64,000 bases of DNA from Fischerella sp. JS2 (GCF_032393985.1 NZ_CP135918.1:1488001-1552000); one strand, 5' to 3'. Positions 8,298 to 17,249 are shown, numbered from the stretch's first letter. Program-made: numbers and translations. Notes: generated by a model not told the origin, from the letters alone.

Positions 8298-10697
8298 ATG
8301 AAGCAAAATATACAGCCTGTTACTAAAGATTTAGTATTAATTGGTGGTGGTCATAGCCATGCAATAGCTCTCTTCATGTTAGGAATGAAACCTTTTAATG
8401 GAATCCGATTAACTTTAATAACTGATAGAGTTGATACACCTTATTCTGGGATGTTACCAGGACATATTGCCGGATTTTACAGCCATGAGCAATGTCATAT
8501 TGATTTGCGACTACTCACAAATTTTGCCAAAGCGCAATTGTATATTGACCAAGTAGTTGGTCTTGACCTAGAAAATAAAAAAGTGATTTGTGCCGACCGT
8601 CCAGAAGTAGGATTTGATCTATTGTCAATAGATATCGGTAGCACACCAGCCACAATTTCTGTACCAGGTGCAGCAGAATATGCTATTGGGGCAAAACCAG
8701 TGTCTAATCTTCTAAAACACTGGTATCAGCTACTAGAAGATATAGCTGACAATCCGCAAAAGCCGTTGAGTATTGGGATTGTAGGAGGAGGGGCTGGTGG
8801 CGTGGAATTAGCGTTATCAATGCAAGCTCATTTGTATCAGGTGTCGAAATTATATCCCCTCACATTTTTCTCGAAAAGAGAAGTTATCGACCATAATACC
8901 CTAAAACAGGAAGTTTTGAAAATTCATTTATTTCACCGGGATGCAGAACTAATGCCTAATTCTCATTGGTCTGTACAGCGTACAGTCAAGCAGCTTTTGA
9001 TCAAACGGGGTATACATCTGCATTTAGGTGAAAATGTATGTAAAGTCGAACCAGGTAAAGTTAGATGTGAATCTGGGTTGACGGTGGAGTGCGATCGCAT
9101 TTTTTGGGTGACACAAGCCTCTGCACCGCAATGGTTAAAGGCTGCTGGGTTAGTAACTGATGAGCAAGGCTTTATTTTGGTAAATGATACGTTGCAATCT
9201 TTGTCTCATGCTTACGTATTTGCTGCGGGAGATATTGCCACGATGGTCAATCACCCACGTCCGAAAGCAGGAGTGTTTGCAGTGCGGCAAGGCAAACCTT
9301 TGTTTGAGAACTTGCGGCGATTTCTACTAGGAAAACCTCTCAAACCTTATATCCCACAGAAACAATATCTAAGTTTAATCGGTACAGGGGATGGTAGAGC
9401 GATCGCTACCCGTGGCCCCTTGACTTTACCTCCTCATCGCTTACTGTGGCAGTGGAAAGACTGGATTGATCGCCGCTTTATGGAAAGGTTTAGTAAGAGA
9501 TTGGAGCGACGATGGGGAACTCGGGGCCCCCACTCCCCCAAGGAAGTGAGGATAAGGGGCAATGGGGATAAGGGACGATGGGGTGATGGCGAGAGGATAG
9601 GAATTATCAAATCCAAAATCCAAAATCCAAAATCCAAAATCCAAAATCCTGTGATGCGCTGTGCTGGCTGTGGTTCTAAAGTGGGTGGTACTATTTTGGA
9701 TAAAGTCCTCCATCGTATTAAATTAGAACAACCTCTTGGGGAAGATAGAAAAGATATCATCATTGGTTTGGACGCACCCGATGACGCGGCTGTGATGCAA
9801 GTGCCAGCTAATCGATTATTGGTGCAGACGATAGATTTTTTTCCTAGTTTGATTAATGATCCCTATATTTTTGGCCAAATCAGCGCCAATCATTGCTTGA
9901 GTGATATTTTTGCAATGGGGGCAACTCCGCAAAGTGCCTTGGCGTTAGCTACTATTCCTTATGCTGCGCCAGCCAAAGTCGAAGAAACTCTGTATCAGCT
10001 TTTATCTGGTGCGCTAAAAGTGCTAAATCAAGCACAAGCACCTTTGATTGGTGGACACACAACTGAAGGGACAGAACTAGGATTTGGCTTAAGTTGTAAT
10101 GGTTTAGCTGAATCAGATAAGTTACTGCGTAAAGGTGGAATGCAACCAGGACAAGTATTGATTTTAACTAAAGCTGTGGGAACTGGAACTTTATTCGCTG
10201 CTGATATGCGTTACCAAGCTAAAGGCCGCTGGATTGAGGATGCGGTAAAGTCGATGTTGTTGTCCAATCAAGCTGCGGCTAAATGTTTATTACAGCATGG
10301 GGCTACGGCTTGTACAGATGTAACAGGCTTTGGCTTGCTGGGACATTTGATGGAGATGGTGCAAGCTTCTAAAGTGGCGGTAGAGTTAGAACTAGAGGCT
10401 ATCCCAGTTTTGACCGGTGCAGGGGAAACTGTACAAACAGGAATTTTTAGCTCTCTACATCCAGAGAATTTAAGTAATGCACGTTATATTCTTAACTTGA
10501 ACCTTGGGGAAAATCACCGTAATTATCCTTTGTTGTTCGACCCACAAACATCTGGTGGTCTTTTAGCTTCGATCTCCATAGAAAAAGCTGACAGATGCTT
10601 AGCTGCACTCAAAGGTTTAGGTTATCAACAAAGTAGTATCATCGGTGGAGTCACAGAGCAAGTGGAGGGTAAACAGCCAGTAAGTCTACATAGCTAA
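8298..10697 (+). CDS. selD: Fusion of FAD-dependent oxidoreductase and selenide, water dikinase (SelD)
   Basis: 799 residues. Residues 1 to about 400 are a pyridine-nucleotide-disulfide/NDH-2-like oxidoreductase: the FAD motif LVLIGGGHSHAIAL at 12-25, a second dinucleotide motif IGIVGGGAGGVELAL near 155, and VFAAGDIA near 310. Residues 453-799 are SelD, which makes selenophosphate from selenide and ATP. The active-site segment is CAGCGSK with Cys458 and Lys461, matching E. coli Cys17 and Lys20; the second Cys of E. coli (Cys19) is Ser here. GLDAPDDAAV, GGHTTEG, and DPQTSGG are also present. Such fusions are known in cyanobacteria. The linker (about 405-452) is encoded by intergenic-type repeat DNA. 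An in-frame ATG at 9654 could start a free SelD. No selA, selB or selU gene is in the window. Confidence 0.93.
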   Translation: MKQNIQPVTKDLVLIGGGHSHAIALFMLGMKPFNGIRLTLITDRVDTPYSGMLPGHIAGFYSHEQCHIDLRLLTNFAKAQLYIDQVVGLDLENKKVICADRPEVGFDLLSIDIGSTPATISVPGAAEYAIGAKPVSNLLKHWYQLLEDIADNPQKPLSIGIVGGGAGGVELALSMQAHLYQVSKLYPLTFFSKREVIDHNTLKQEVLKIHLFHRDAELMPNSHWSVQRTVKQLLIKRGIHLHLGENVCKVEPGKVRCESGLTVECDRIFWVTQASAPQWLKAAGLVTDEQGFILVNDTLQSLSHAYVFAAGDIATMVNHPRPKAGVFAVRQGKPLFENLRRFLLGKPLKPYIPQKQYLSLIGTGDGRAIATRGPLTLPPHRLLWQWKDWIDRRFMERFSKRLERRWGTRGPHSPKEVRIRGNGDKGRWGDGERIGIIKSKIQNPKSKIQNPVMRCAGCGSKVGGTILDKVLHRIKLEQPLGEDRKDIIIGLDAPDDAAVMQVPANRLLVQTIDFFPSLINDPYIFGQISANHCLSDIFAMGATPQSALALATIPYAAPAKVEETLYQLLSGALKVLNQAQAPLIGGHTTEGTELGFGLSCNGLAESDKLLRKGGMQPGQVLILTKAVGTGTLFAADMRYQAKGRWIEDAVKSMLLSNQAAAKCLLQHGATACTDVTGFGLLGHLMEMVQASKVAVELELEAIPVLTGAGETVQTGIFSSLHPENLSNARYILNLNLGENHRNYPLLFDPQTSGGLLASISIEKADRCLAALKGLGYQQSSIIGGVTEQVEGKQPVSLHS
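9601..9650 (+). repeat. In-frame aaatcc tandem repeat inside the selD fusion linker
   Basis: Five near-perfect copies of a caaaatc/aaatcc unit encode KSKIQNPKSKIQNP between the oxidoreductase and SelD domains. The same unit occurs upstream of cpcT at 30930-30955 and, inverted, at 63603-63640 in tilS. Just upstream (9515-9600) is GC-skewed sequence (ggggcccccactccccc) also typical of spacers here. Confidence 0.85.
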
Positions 10698-10812
10698 TCA
10701 AACACGAATTTTTTCGGTTTCCTTCTTGCTTGTTTCTTCGTTATTGTTAATGAGAGTAAATTAATAAAGGTAGAGTCTGTCTCTTGTTTTTGATGGATTG
10801 TAAGTAATATTT

Positions 10813-11745
10813 ATGACAGAAACTCTGTTTCATGCTTATACGCCCCTGATTTTATGGACAAGTCTGGGGCTATTTATATGTAGATTTTTACCACAATGGC
10901 TGCCTCGAATTTTAGGTCGGGGTCTTTACTGGATTGGTGTGCCACTAGAACTGTTTGCCTTGGCTCGTCAAAGCCAATTAGGTAATTTTAATCATGAGAT
11001 AGGCTTGCCCTTAATAGTACCAATCATTACAGTCGGAACATTACTTTTGGGCTTAATGGTGGTGTTGCCGATTTTATGGAAATTTAAAGAGTATTCTCAT
11101 ACTTATGCGAGTTTTATACTTGCTGCTGTCTTGGGAAATACTGGTTTTGTCGGTTTAGCGATCGCCCCATTTTTAATTAATTCTGAGGTTTTGGGCTGGG
11201 CTGTACTTTACAGTATTACTCACAATGTCATTGGTCCCTACGGTTTTGGAGTTGTGGTTGCTAGTTACTTTAGTCAATCAAAAGTTGCTAATTCCTGGTG
11301 GATGCAACTGCGTGAGGTGCTGACAGTACCTTGTTTGTGGGCTTTTATGGTTGGTAGTCTCACTCAAAAAGTCCAGTTTCCAAAAATTATTGAATTAGGA
11401 TTGCAAGGGTCTATCAGTATTGTCATTGCCTGTGCCTTCTTGCTTACTGGTATTCGTTTAGCACAATTACAGGGATGGAAAAGTATAAAACCTGCTTTTG
11501 TTCCCGCTATTATCAAAGTATGCATTATCCCCCTACTTGTTGGCGTTGTAACCACATGGCTACTGGGATTATCAGGCGATCGCCGTTTAGCAATGGTCTT
11601 GATGTCTGGTATGCCCTCGGCTTTTGCTGGTCTAATTTTGGCAGAGGAATATAATCTTGATCGCGATTTAATCGCCAGTAGTATTATCATCTCCACAGTG
11701 TTGCTACTTTTAATGTTGCCTTTATGGATGTTGGTATTCGGGTAA
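10813..11745 (+). CDS. AEC-family (auxin efflux carrier-like) permease
   Basis: 310 residues with about ten hydrophobic helices in the 5+5 arrangement of the AEC/bile-acid-sodium-symporter-like superfamily. Characteristic points: SFILAAVLGNTGFVGLAIAP in the first half (unwound NTGFxG helix) and LMSGMPSAFAGLILAEEY in the second half. Family members export or take up organic acids or similar anions; the substrate here cannot be told. Inner-membrane protein. It lies 115 bases after the selD fusion on the same strand and could share a transcript, but the spacer is long. Confidence 0.85.
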   Translation: MTETLFHAYTPLILWTSLGLFICRFLPQWLPRILGRGLYWIGVPLELFALARQSQLGNFNHEIGLPLIVPIITVGTLLLGLMVVLPILWKFKEYSHTYASFILAAVLGNTGFVGLAIAPFLINSEVLGWAVLYSITHNVIGPYGFGVVVASYFSQSKVANSWWMQLREVLTVPCLWAFMVGSLTQKVQFPKIIELGLQGSISIVIACAFLLTGIRLAQLQGWKSIKPAFVPAIIKVCIIPLLVGVVTTWLLGLSGDRRLAMVLMSGMPSAFAGLILAEEYNLDRDLIASSIIISTVLLLLMLPLWMLVFG

Positions 11746-11789
11746 ACAAGGCAGTCCCAATGAAAAAGTCTCACCATCAAGCATGAAAA

Positions 11790-11855
11790 AACCTCACCTC
11801 GTCCTATCGGACACCCCTCTTTGCGGGTTCACCAGAGGGGATTGGGGGTGAGGTT
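11790..11855 (+). terminator. Long inverted repeat after the AEC gene
   Basis: Outer arms AACCTCACC (11790-11798) and GGTGAGGTT (11847-11855) and inner arms CCCCTCT (11814-11820) and AGAGGGG (11834-11840) form a branched hairpin. There is no T-tract. The GGGGATTGGGGGTGAGGTT type of sequence is a common dispersed motif in such genomes, so it may be a repeat that also acts as a terminator. Confidence 0.55.
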
Positions 11856-12446
11856 ACTTTCAAGTCAGCTAATCACACCAAGTTTTGGCACAATCAAATA
11901 TGAAAACTCTTACCCCTTGTGCCATCTGCCTTATTTTCAAGCTAGAGGTAGGGAAGTGGCTCATCTTTAATAAACTCAACAAAAAATTAACTAGAAAAGC
12001 TAATTATCAATATTTCATAACAATAAGCTAATGTTTTTGCTGACATAGGATGAACTTATCACCTGTTTGTCATGAAAGCTTGACTTAATTCTTTTTCTTT
12101 TGGTGAACATGTCATAAAATAATGACATAAAGATCCCCAAATACCTAAAAAATTCGTGGAAACATTAAAAACAAGCATGACAACCTCTTGATCCCAGGGG
12201 GAGGTAAACAGTTAGTATTTTTTAACATAAAGACTCCTCAACTCCCAAAATAAAAAATGCTGATTTTGGCATAACAGGAAATTGAAAGGGAGTGACCCGC
12301 AATATAAAAAAACACTAAAAACCTAACTGATTTAGGCAAAACAGGAGTCGAGAAGCAAAAGTTAATTTGGGGTGGATGGGCTTGAATCATCCATTCATAA
12401 ATAAGGGTACATTATTAACCTTTCAAACGACTGGAGGCCAAAATTC
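11856..12446. other. Upstream region of the DUF4912 gene
   Basis: About 590 bases without a coding signal. It is AT-rich with tatttttt runs and repeated aaaaacac/aaaacag words. The long untranslated stretch before a highly regular start (GGAGG at 12432) suggests a long leader or several promoters, but I could not place a box with confidence. Confidence 0.35.
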
Positions 12447-13685
12447 ATGGCAAAAGAAAGACCACCGCTAGAAGAGATGACATTGCGGCAGCTACGCAAA
12501 GTAGCAAGCGTTTATGGTGTCTCTCGATATAGCCGAATGCGTAAATCGCAGCTGTTGGCAGCGATACAAGAAATCGAGCGCAGCAAAGTATCCCCCAGCC
12601 AATCTTTCTCATTGGAGGCACAGGAAACCGTGGAAGCAGCAAAATTTGAATTGGGTCAAGAAGATCGCACTGGTGGCACTCTAGTTGATGTAGACGAAGA
12701 AATTGGCGACTTACCAGATGGTTATGGTGAAAGCCGCATTGTTCTGATGCCTCGAGATCCCCAGTGGGCTTACGCTTATTGGGATGTTCCTAACGAGCAT
12801 AAAGAAGAATTGCGACGCCAAGGCGGACAACAACTGGCGCTGCGTATTTATGATGTTACCGACATCAGCTTGGAGTACCAAAGTCCCCACAGCATTCAGG
12901 AGTATCCCTGCGATGAACTGGCACGGGAATGGTATTTGCCAGTTCCAGTGAGCGATCGCGATTATGTTATCGATATCGGCTACCGTTGTCCAGATGGTCG
13001 CTGGTTAGTCTTGGCTCGTTCTGCTCCTGTCCACGTTCCTCCTGTCTATCCATCAGACTGGATTGAAGATGTCTTCATCACAGTCAACTTTGAAGAAGAT
13101 TTGCGTAGCAAGACTTTCTACGAGTTGGTTCCTCCTGCCAAAAAAGCTGCTGCTGCCGCAAATGGCAATCCTATTTACGACCAAATTTTTGGCATGGCAG
13201 AATCTGTCGAAGCACAACGAGTTGCTGGTTCTCTATTCGGTTCCATGCAACACGTTCCTGGTTCAGTAACTCCAGAACAGGCGATCAGTTCCTACGTTTT
13301 CCCCTCTGGTGTAGGTATGTGGGCAGTTCCAACTGTATCTGGTTTAACAATGTCTGGTGTGGGTATGTCAGGTGTCGGCTTCTCTGCTTCCGCCGTACCT
13401 ATGCGTCCACGCAAGTTCTGGTTAATTGCGGATGCTGAGTTAATTGTCTACGGTGCTACTGAACCTGATGCAACTGTTACCATTGGCGGTCGTCCAATCA
13501 AGCTAAATCCAGATGGTACATTCCGCTTCCAAATGTCCTTCCAAGATGGCTTGATTGACTACCCAATCATGGCTGTTGCAGCTGATGGTGAGCAAACCCG
13601 CTCAATTCATATGAAGTTTAATCGTGAAACCCCATCACGCAATACCAACACTAAGGAAGAAGCGGTTTTAGAATGGCTCGGTTAA
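12447..13685 (+). CDS. DUF4912 protein with Rho-N/SAP-like N-terminus
   Basis: 412 residues, ATG with GGAGG nine bases upstream. Residues 8-45 (LEEMTLRQLRKVASVYGVSR then RMRKSQLLAAIQ) look like the Rho-N/SAP-type small helical nucleic-acid-binding fold. Residues about 90-215 match the DUF4912 domain: VLMPRDPQWAYAYWDV, ALRIYDVT, REWYLPV and DYVIDIGYR, with several conserved aromatics. A Gly/Ser/Met-rich linker (about 270-310) and a C-terminal beta domain with TVTIGGRPIKLNPDGTFRF follow. Function is unknown; the layout suggests a nucleic-acid-associated or regulatory role, which is inference. Strong codon use and a good terminator point to high expression. Confidence 0.88.
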   Translation: MAKERPPLEEMTLRQLRKVASVYGVSRYSRMRKSQLLAAIQEIERSKVSPSQSFSLEAQETVEAAKFELGQEDRTGGTLVDVDEEIGDLPDGYGESRIVLMPRDPQWAYAYWDVPNEHKEELRRQGGQQLALRIYDVTDISLEYQSPHSIQEYPCDELAREWYLPVPVSDRDYVIDIGYRCPDGRWLVLARSAPVHVPPVYPSDWIEDVFITVNFEEDLRSKTFYELVPPAKKAAAAANGNPIYDQIFGMAESVEAQRVAGSLFGSMQHVPGSVTPEQAISSYVFPSGVGMWAVPTVSGLTMSGVGMSGVGFSASAVPMRPRKFWLIADAELIVYGATEPDATVTIGGRPIKLNPDGTFRFQMSFQDGLIDYPIMAVAADGEQTRSIHMKFNRETPSRNTNTKEEAVLEWLG

Positions 13686-13720
13686 TTTAAGGTTAGCCAC
13701 AATCAAATATTAGCTTTACT

Positions 13721-13751
13721 CCTGTTACAGCATAGCTGTGACAGGTTTTTT
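13721..13751 (+). terminator. Intrinsic terminator of the DUF4912 gene
   Basis: Arms CCTGTTACAGC (13721-13731) and GCTGTGACAGG (13735-13745), an 11-bp stem with one G-U pair and a 3-base loop, followed at once by TTTTTT. A textbook Rho-independent terminator. Confidence 0.92.
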
Positions 13752-13844
13752 GATGTTGGATGATGTGAGGCGAAGGCAATTATAAAGTCCTACTAAAGTT
13801 CTGTTACAGTTTGAAGACTCAAACAACTCGGTAATTATTTCTGT

Positions 13845-14750
13845 TTAATTTCTAATTCTACCAAACTTGCTGTATAATTGACGCAATATTTTAAGTAATA
13901 TAGGTGAATTGTAAAAAACACTTTTCGTCCTAAGTATTAAATCATTCATTAATGAAAAATCTGGTTTACTTCGATAGAATTGCACGCCTTTATAAGTTTT
14001 ATACGTAATGTAATCTTTTGTTATAAAAAGATTACCAAATTGATAGTTAGAGGGAATATAGTGTGCTGTTAAAGACTTTCTTGAAAAGCGAGAACTAATA
14101 GTCGGTAAAGAACCATGAATAGTTTTAGAATTAAAAAATAGAACATCTCCCTTCTTTAAGTCAGGAGCTACAATATCTTGTTGATGCATACTTACATATT
14201 CATTAATTCGTTTTAGCCACTCGCTTACAGATATATTTGGTTTGTCACTACGAAAATCAAGGTTTTTATTTGTTTTTGGTAGTATATAGAAACGACCAGC
14301 GTTTTCGTTGATATCTTCTAAGGCTATCCAAATACCTATTAAATATCCATTGGGTACAGTGTCTAAATACCAGCAATCTTGATGTGGTTGTGTTTCTGTG
14401 TTTGCGTCAAACAACATCGTTTGCATTAAATTAAAGGACTCATATCCCGTTGTCTGTCTTAATGCATCTTGAATTTTTTCACTACAAAATATTTCTTTTG
14501 CAGCATCACTAAATTTCGGATATTTCTCATAATCATGAATATCTAAAAAAGACTGTGTAGCATAACCAAACTCATTCAAATGAGTAAGTTCATATTTACC
14601 AGTATTCTGCCTAAAAAATGGATATTTTGATATCAAAATTTGTTGAGCATACAAATCAAGTAAATTATTAATTAACTCGAAAGGTATTAAATTACGAAAA
14701 ATAACATAACCATTTTCTTCATAGTATGATTGGCATAGTCGAGTCTGCAT
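13845..14750 (-). CDS. Phytanoyl-CoA dioxygenase-like Fe(II)/2-oxoglutarate enzyme
   Basis: 301 residues, ATG at 14750 with AGGAG nine bases ahead. The metal triad is visible: HxD at His123-Asp125 (QPHQDCWYLD) and distal His212 (KTIHGS), with Arg221/Arg224 in SRFSRKSLTAHY placed to bind 2-oxoglutarate. VLFFNSKTIHGS and IALEDINENAGRFYILP are typical of PhyH-type hydroxylases and halogenases. The position corresponding to the first acidic ligand is Asp, so it should be a hydroxylase rather than a halogenase. The substrate is unknown. The gene is AT-rich compared with its neighbours and is flanked by long spacers, which may mean that it was acquired. Confidence 0.85.
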   Translation of the reverse strand: MQTRLCQSYYEENGYVIFRNLIPFELINNLLDLYAQQILISKYPFFRQNTGKYELTHLNEFGYATQSFLDIHDYEKYPKFSDAAKEIFCSEKIQDALRQTTGYESFNLMQTMLFDANTETQPHQDCWYLDTVPNGYLIGIWIALEDINENAGRFYILPKTNKNLDFRSDKPNISVSEWLKRINEYVSMHQQDIVAPDLKKGDVLFFNSKTIHGSLPTISSRFSRKSLTAHYIPSNYQFGNLFITKDYITYKTYKGVQFYRSKPDFSLMNDLILRTKSVFYNSPILLKILRQLYSKFGRIRN

Positions 14751-15094
14751 TTAAAATTTCTCCTAAAAAGGTCTAGTAGCATACACCCTCTTGCCAAAAA
14801 ACGCTTAGGAAAAATTTAGTAATATATACTTTTTTCCGTTATCTATTCATACTGGCATGGCATACTTAAAATAATGCATAAAATAAAGCTCTTGTTATGT
14901 AGGTATCTTGCCCCACAGCAAGGACAAGATATCCATTCTTCAAGAAAATTTTCTTGCTTCAATTTAAGATTGCCACACTAATACAAGTGCATAGTTGTTA
15001 TTTTTATACTTTGTAATTATGCCTGTGCATTTCTATCTTTGGGAATATAAACACTCTTACTTAAGTATTAATATTAGTTACGAAACATAATCTT
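14751..15094. other. AT-rich spacer
   Basis: About 345 bases upstream of the dioxygenase gene and ahead of a decayed coding remnant. The dioxygenase ribosome-binding site is at the left edge. I see no gene or clear repeat here. Confidence 0.3.
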
Positions 15095-15226
15095 ATGACG
15101 AATCCAGCCGTAAGACCACTCACTAGTCCTTGGGTTCACCCAAAATATATTTGAGAAGTGATCGCTCAAGTACTAGACTTGTCTGTGGAAGTAGTCGAAC
15201 AAGCAGCACAACAATCCAGTAAATAA
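15095..15226 (+). pseudogene. Short remnant resembling the C-terminus of a TatD-type hydrolase
   Basis: One reading frame gives 19 residues (MTNPAVRPLTSPWVHPKYI), an in-frame TGA at 15152-15154, then 23 more (EVIAQVLDLSVEVVEQAAQQ and three others) to a TAA. The second part resembles the end of TatD-family metal-dependent DNases, where a conserved helix of the form VAExxxxSxEEVAxxT closes the protein. Nothing upstream encodes the catalytic part. It looks like a decayed gene end rather than a working gene. The family call is tentative. Confidence 0.4.
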
Positions 15227-15239
15227 GTTCTAAGTTTTC

Positions 15240-16091
15240 TTACCGTCGCTTCTTCCCTTTCTGCCAACTTTGACTACTGGGTTTTTTGCTAAATTCTCCT
15301 TTGGGAAATAGCCTTTGTTCTAACTCTTCATAGCTACCTTCAAAATCACAATGACCGTAAAGAGGACATTGGCGACAATAAACACCTTCTGTATAGCGTT
15401 CCAAGTTTTCGCGATTGAAGTAATACGGTTTATGGCTGAAGGTGCTGGCTACCCATTGCCATGACATATTATTACTAGCCGGGTCGCCATCTAAAAGATG
15501 TTCAAGAAACCATTTAGCTCCAGCTTGCCATTGGATACGCCGCCAATGAATAATATAAGCTGCCATCCACATGCGGGCATGATTGTGAAGATAGCCTGTT
15601 GCTCGTAGTTCTTTGCTGAAACTATCGATACATACTCTGCCTGTTGTAGCTTGTCTGATATCTTCTGGTAATTTCGGCGCGTATTCACTCTGGCGATAGC
15701 CTGTTTTATATTCTTCTTGGTCTTGCCAGATGTTATTGCCCAGCTTGACATACAACCGTTGCCAATAGTCACGCCAACCTAATTCGTTAATTAGTTTAGT
15801 GACTTCATCTTGGTTTTGTACACGGTCAAGCACGTAATCTCGAATTTCGCGTAAACTGAGAACGCCATACCGAATGTAGGGAGAAAGCCGAGTGACTGCA
15901 CCCGTAAAGAAATTACGTGTTTTTGCGTATTTAGCTGGGTCTACTTTTTGCAGTATATTCTGAGCTGTTTTGCGTCCACCAATTGTTTGACTGATATGAT
16001 CATCACGTCCTGCGGCTTGAGGAAATTGTTCGCGTAGGTAAGCTACTAACTCATCACGGTTGGCAAATTCGCGTTGCATGTCTTGAGTCAT
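15240..16091 (-). CDS. Photolyase/cryptochrome-like FAD-binding domain protein without N-terminal domain
   Basis: 283 residues from the ATG at 16091; a TTG eight codons upstream is less likely. It matches only the helical FAD-binding half of the photolyase/cryptochrome family: RYGVLSLREIRDYV, LGWRDYWQRLY, GYLHNHARMWMAAYIIHWRR and the flavin-site motif DGDPASNNMSWQWVAS, which parallels the DGDxAxNNxxWQW of DNA photolyases. The N-terminal Rossmann antenna domain is absent. Near the C-terminus is a Cys cluster, CX2CX5C (CRQCPLYGHC), and one more Cys lies in GRVCIDSF. Stand-alone proteins of this type are annotated in cyanobacteria, often as deoxyribodipyrimidine photolyase-like. Repair activity is not proven by sequence. 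Confidence 0.85.
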   Translation of the reverse strand: MTQDMQREFANRDELVAYLREQFPQAAGRDDHISQTIGGRKTAQNILQKVDPAKYAKTRNFFTGAVTRLSPYIRYGVLSLREIRDYVLDRVQNQDEVTKLINELGWRDYWQRLYVKLGNNIWQDQEEYKTGYRQSEYAPKLPEDIRQATTGRVCIDSFSKELRATGYLHNHARMWMAAYIIHWRRIQWQAGAKWFLEHLLDGDPASNNMSWQWVASTFSHKPYYFNRENLERYTEGVYCRQCPLYGHCDFEGSYEELEQRLFPKGEFSKKPSSQSWQKGKKRR

Positions 16092-16147
16092 GGCACAACA
16101 ACAGAAGTTAGACAATCATTATAAAAGCGATCGCTTTGGTAGAGTTT

Positions 16148-16196
16148 TTACACAAAGGCAGAGAATAGCACAGGAGAACGCAAAGGGACACAGAGT
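16148..16196. repeat. Dispersed cgcaaagg/cacagag repeat
   Basis: The sequence acaaaggcagagaat through acgcaaagggacacagag belongs to a family of imperfect A/G-rich repeats found near 3508-3550, 18044-18092 (opposite strand), 22340-22370 and 63718-63760. All copies lie between genes. Confidence 0.6.
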
Positions 16197-16209
16197 AGCA
16201 AGATTGTGC

Positions 16210-16731
16210 TTATCTCAAGGTAATTGCTGTCGAATCTGGTGCTAGTCTGATATCTTGGGCAATAATTACAGGTTTGTTGATGTAATCTCTATAATATTCG
16301 TCTTGTAGACTCAGATTGTATTGCTTCTCGATTTGGGGAATTGCGAAGTTACGAACTTCACCTGTGACTTGAATAATGTTTTCGCGATCGCTAGGTAAAT
16401 CGAAAGGCTGACCAGAAGCATTCACAACTAAAATAGGTTCACCACCAAAAAATCTGCGATCACTGACTGTAAATGAACTTAAACCAACTCTTTGCAGTGG
16501 TCTGCTTCTGACTGTTACAGTTTTGCCAAGCAATTCATCAGGGTAGTTGACAACTTCCGATGTGGTGACAAGTTGGGCTGTAGGAACTGTAGCAGGTTGT
16601 TCATTTGTGTAGGAAAGTCTTACTAATACAGCTATAAATGCTATGGCAATTACTACTTTTGCTTCCCAAAGACCTTTAAATACGTCTTGGCTAGGATTTC
16701 TTTGATTGTGCTTATCGTCACGGTCAGCCAT
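16210..16731 (-). CDS. Membrane-anchored protein of unknown function
   Basis: 173 residues. A charged N-terminus (MADRDDKHNQRNPSQDVFKG) precedes one membrane helix (VVIAIAFIAVLVRLSY), and the rest (about 50-173) is a soluble beta-rich domain: ELLGKTVTVRSRPLQRVG, FTVSDRRFFGGEPILVVNA and IQVTGEVRNFAIPQIE. The pattern of GKxVTVxG, VxD and VTGxV strands is like the OB-fold-type domains in small cyanobacterial anchored proteins. I do not recognise a named family. No operon partner; both neighbours lie more than 100 bases away. Confidence 0.7.
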   Translation of the reverse strand: MADRDDKHNQRNPSQDVFKGLWEAKVVIAIAFIAVLVRLSYTNEQPATVPTAQLVTTSEVVNYPDELLGKTVTVRSRPLQRVGLSSFTVSDRRFFGGEPILVVNASGQPFDLPSDRENIIQVTGEVRNFAIPQIEKQYNLSLQDEYYRDYINKPVIIAQDIRLAPDSTAITLR

Positions 16732-17249
16732 AATTCAAAACTTTTTCCTTAATGTAATGTGTGATTTTTTCAGAACTTAAGAATAAATAGCTTTTAGCTA
16801 AGCAAATATTTATATTTTTAGAAAAATAATTTTGAAAAATATCAATTTTTTGAGTTATGTCAAATTCATATTATTAATTCTCACTAATAAGCTCTTCTCA
16901 CCCAGGTAATACTGCTTCCCTTTCTATCGACAGAGTTGGATGTATCTACTAATTGGGGGATGTCATATATTTACTCTATATCTAATGGATTGTGTAATTT
17001 AATAGTGGACTGACACGACTAAAATGGTGGGTGATATTTTGCAGATAGGGTCGAGTTTACAAAATCCAACATTATCAGGACAAGTTGGGTTTTCTTAAGT
17101 CAAATGCCAGGTGTTTCTGCCAGGGAAAGTCTTTTTTTAGCAATTACCCATCACAAATTACTTATTACTAATTAATAAAATATTAAAAGTATTGACAAAT
17201 ACTGCAAAACTTAATACACCTAGTTTAATGATGCTTAGAAATATTAATT
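16732..17249. other. Divergent spacer
   Basis: 518 AT-rich bases between the divergent anchored-protein and AIM24-like genes. A CCAGG...CCAGG-type direct repeat lies near 17105-17130. No gene seen. Confidence 0.3.

Noticed and set aside
9434-9763. 109- and 90-residue minus-strand ORFs with repeated ILDFGF words
   Set aside because: They are the complement of the aaatcc repeat in the selD linker and do not look like genes.
15152-15154. TGA as selenocysteine codon, because selD is in the window
   Set aside because: The fragment is too short to be an enzyme, no hairpin of SECIS type is evident, and no SelA or SelB gene is seen. A nonsense change in a dead gene is simpler.
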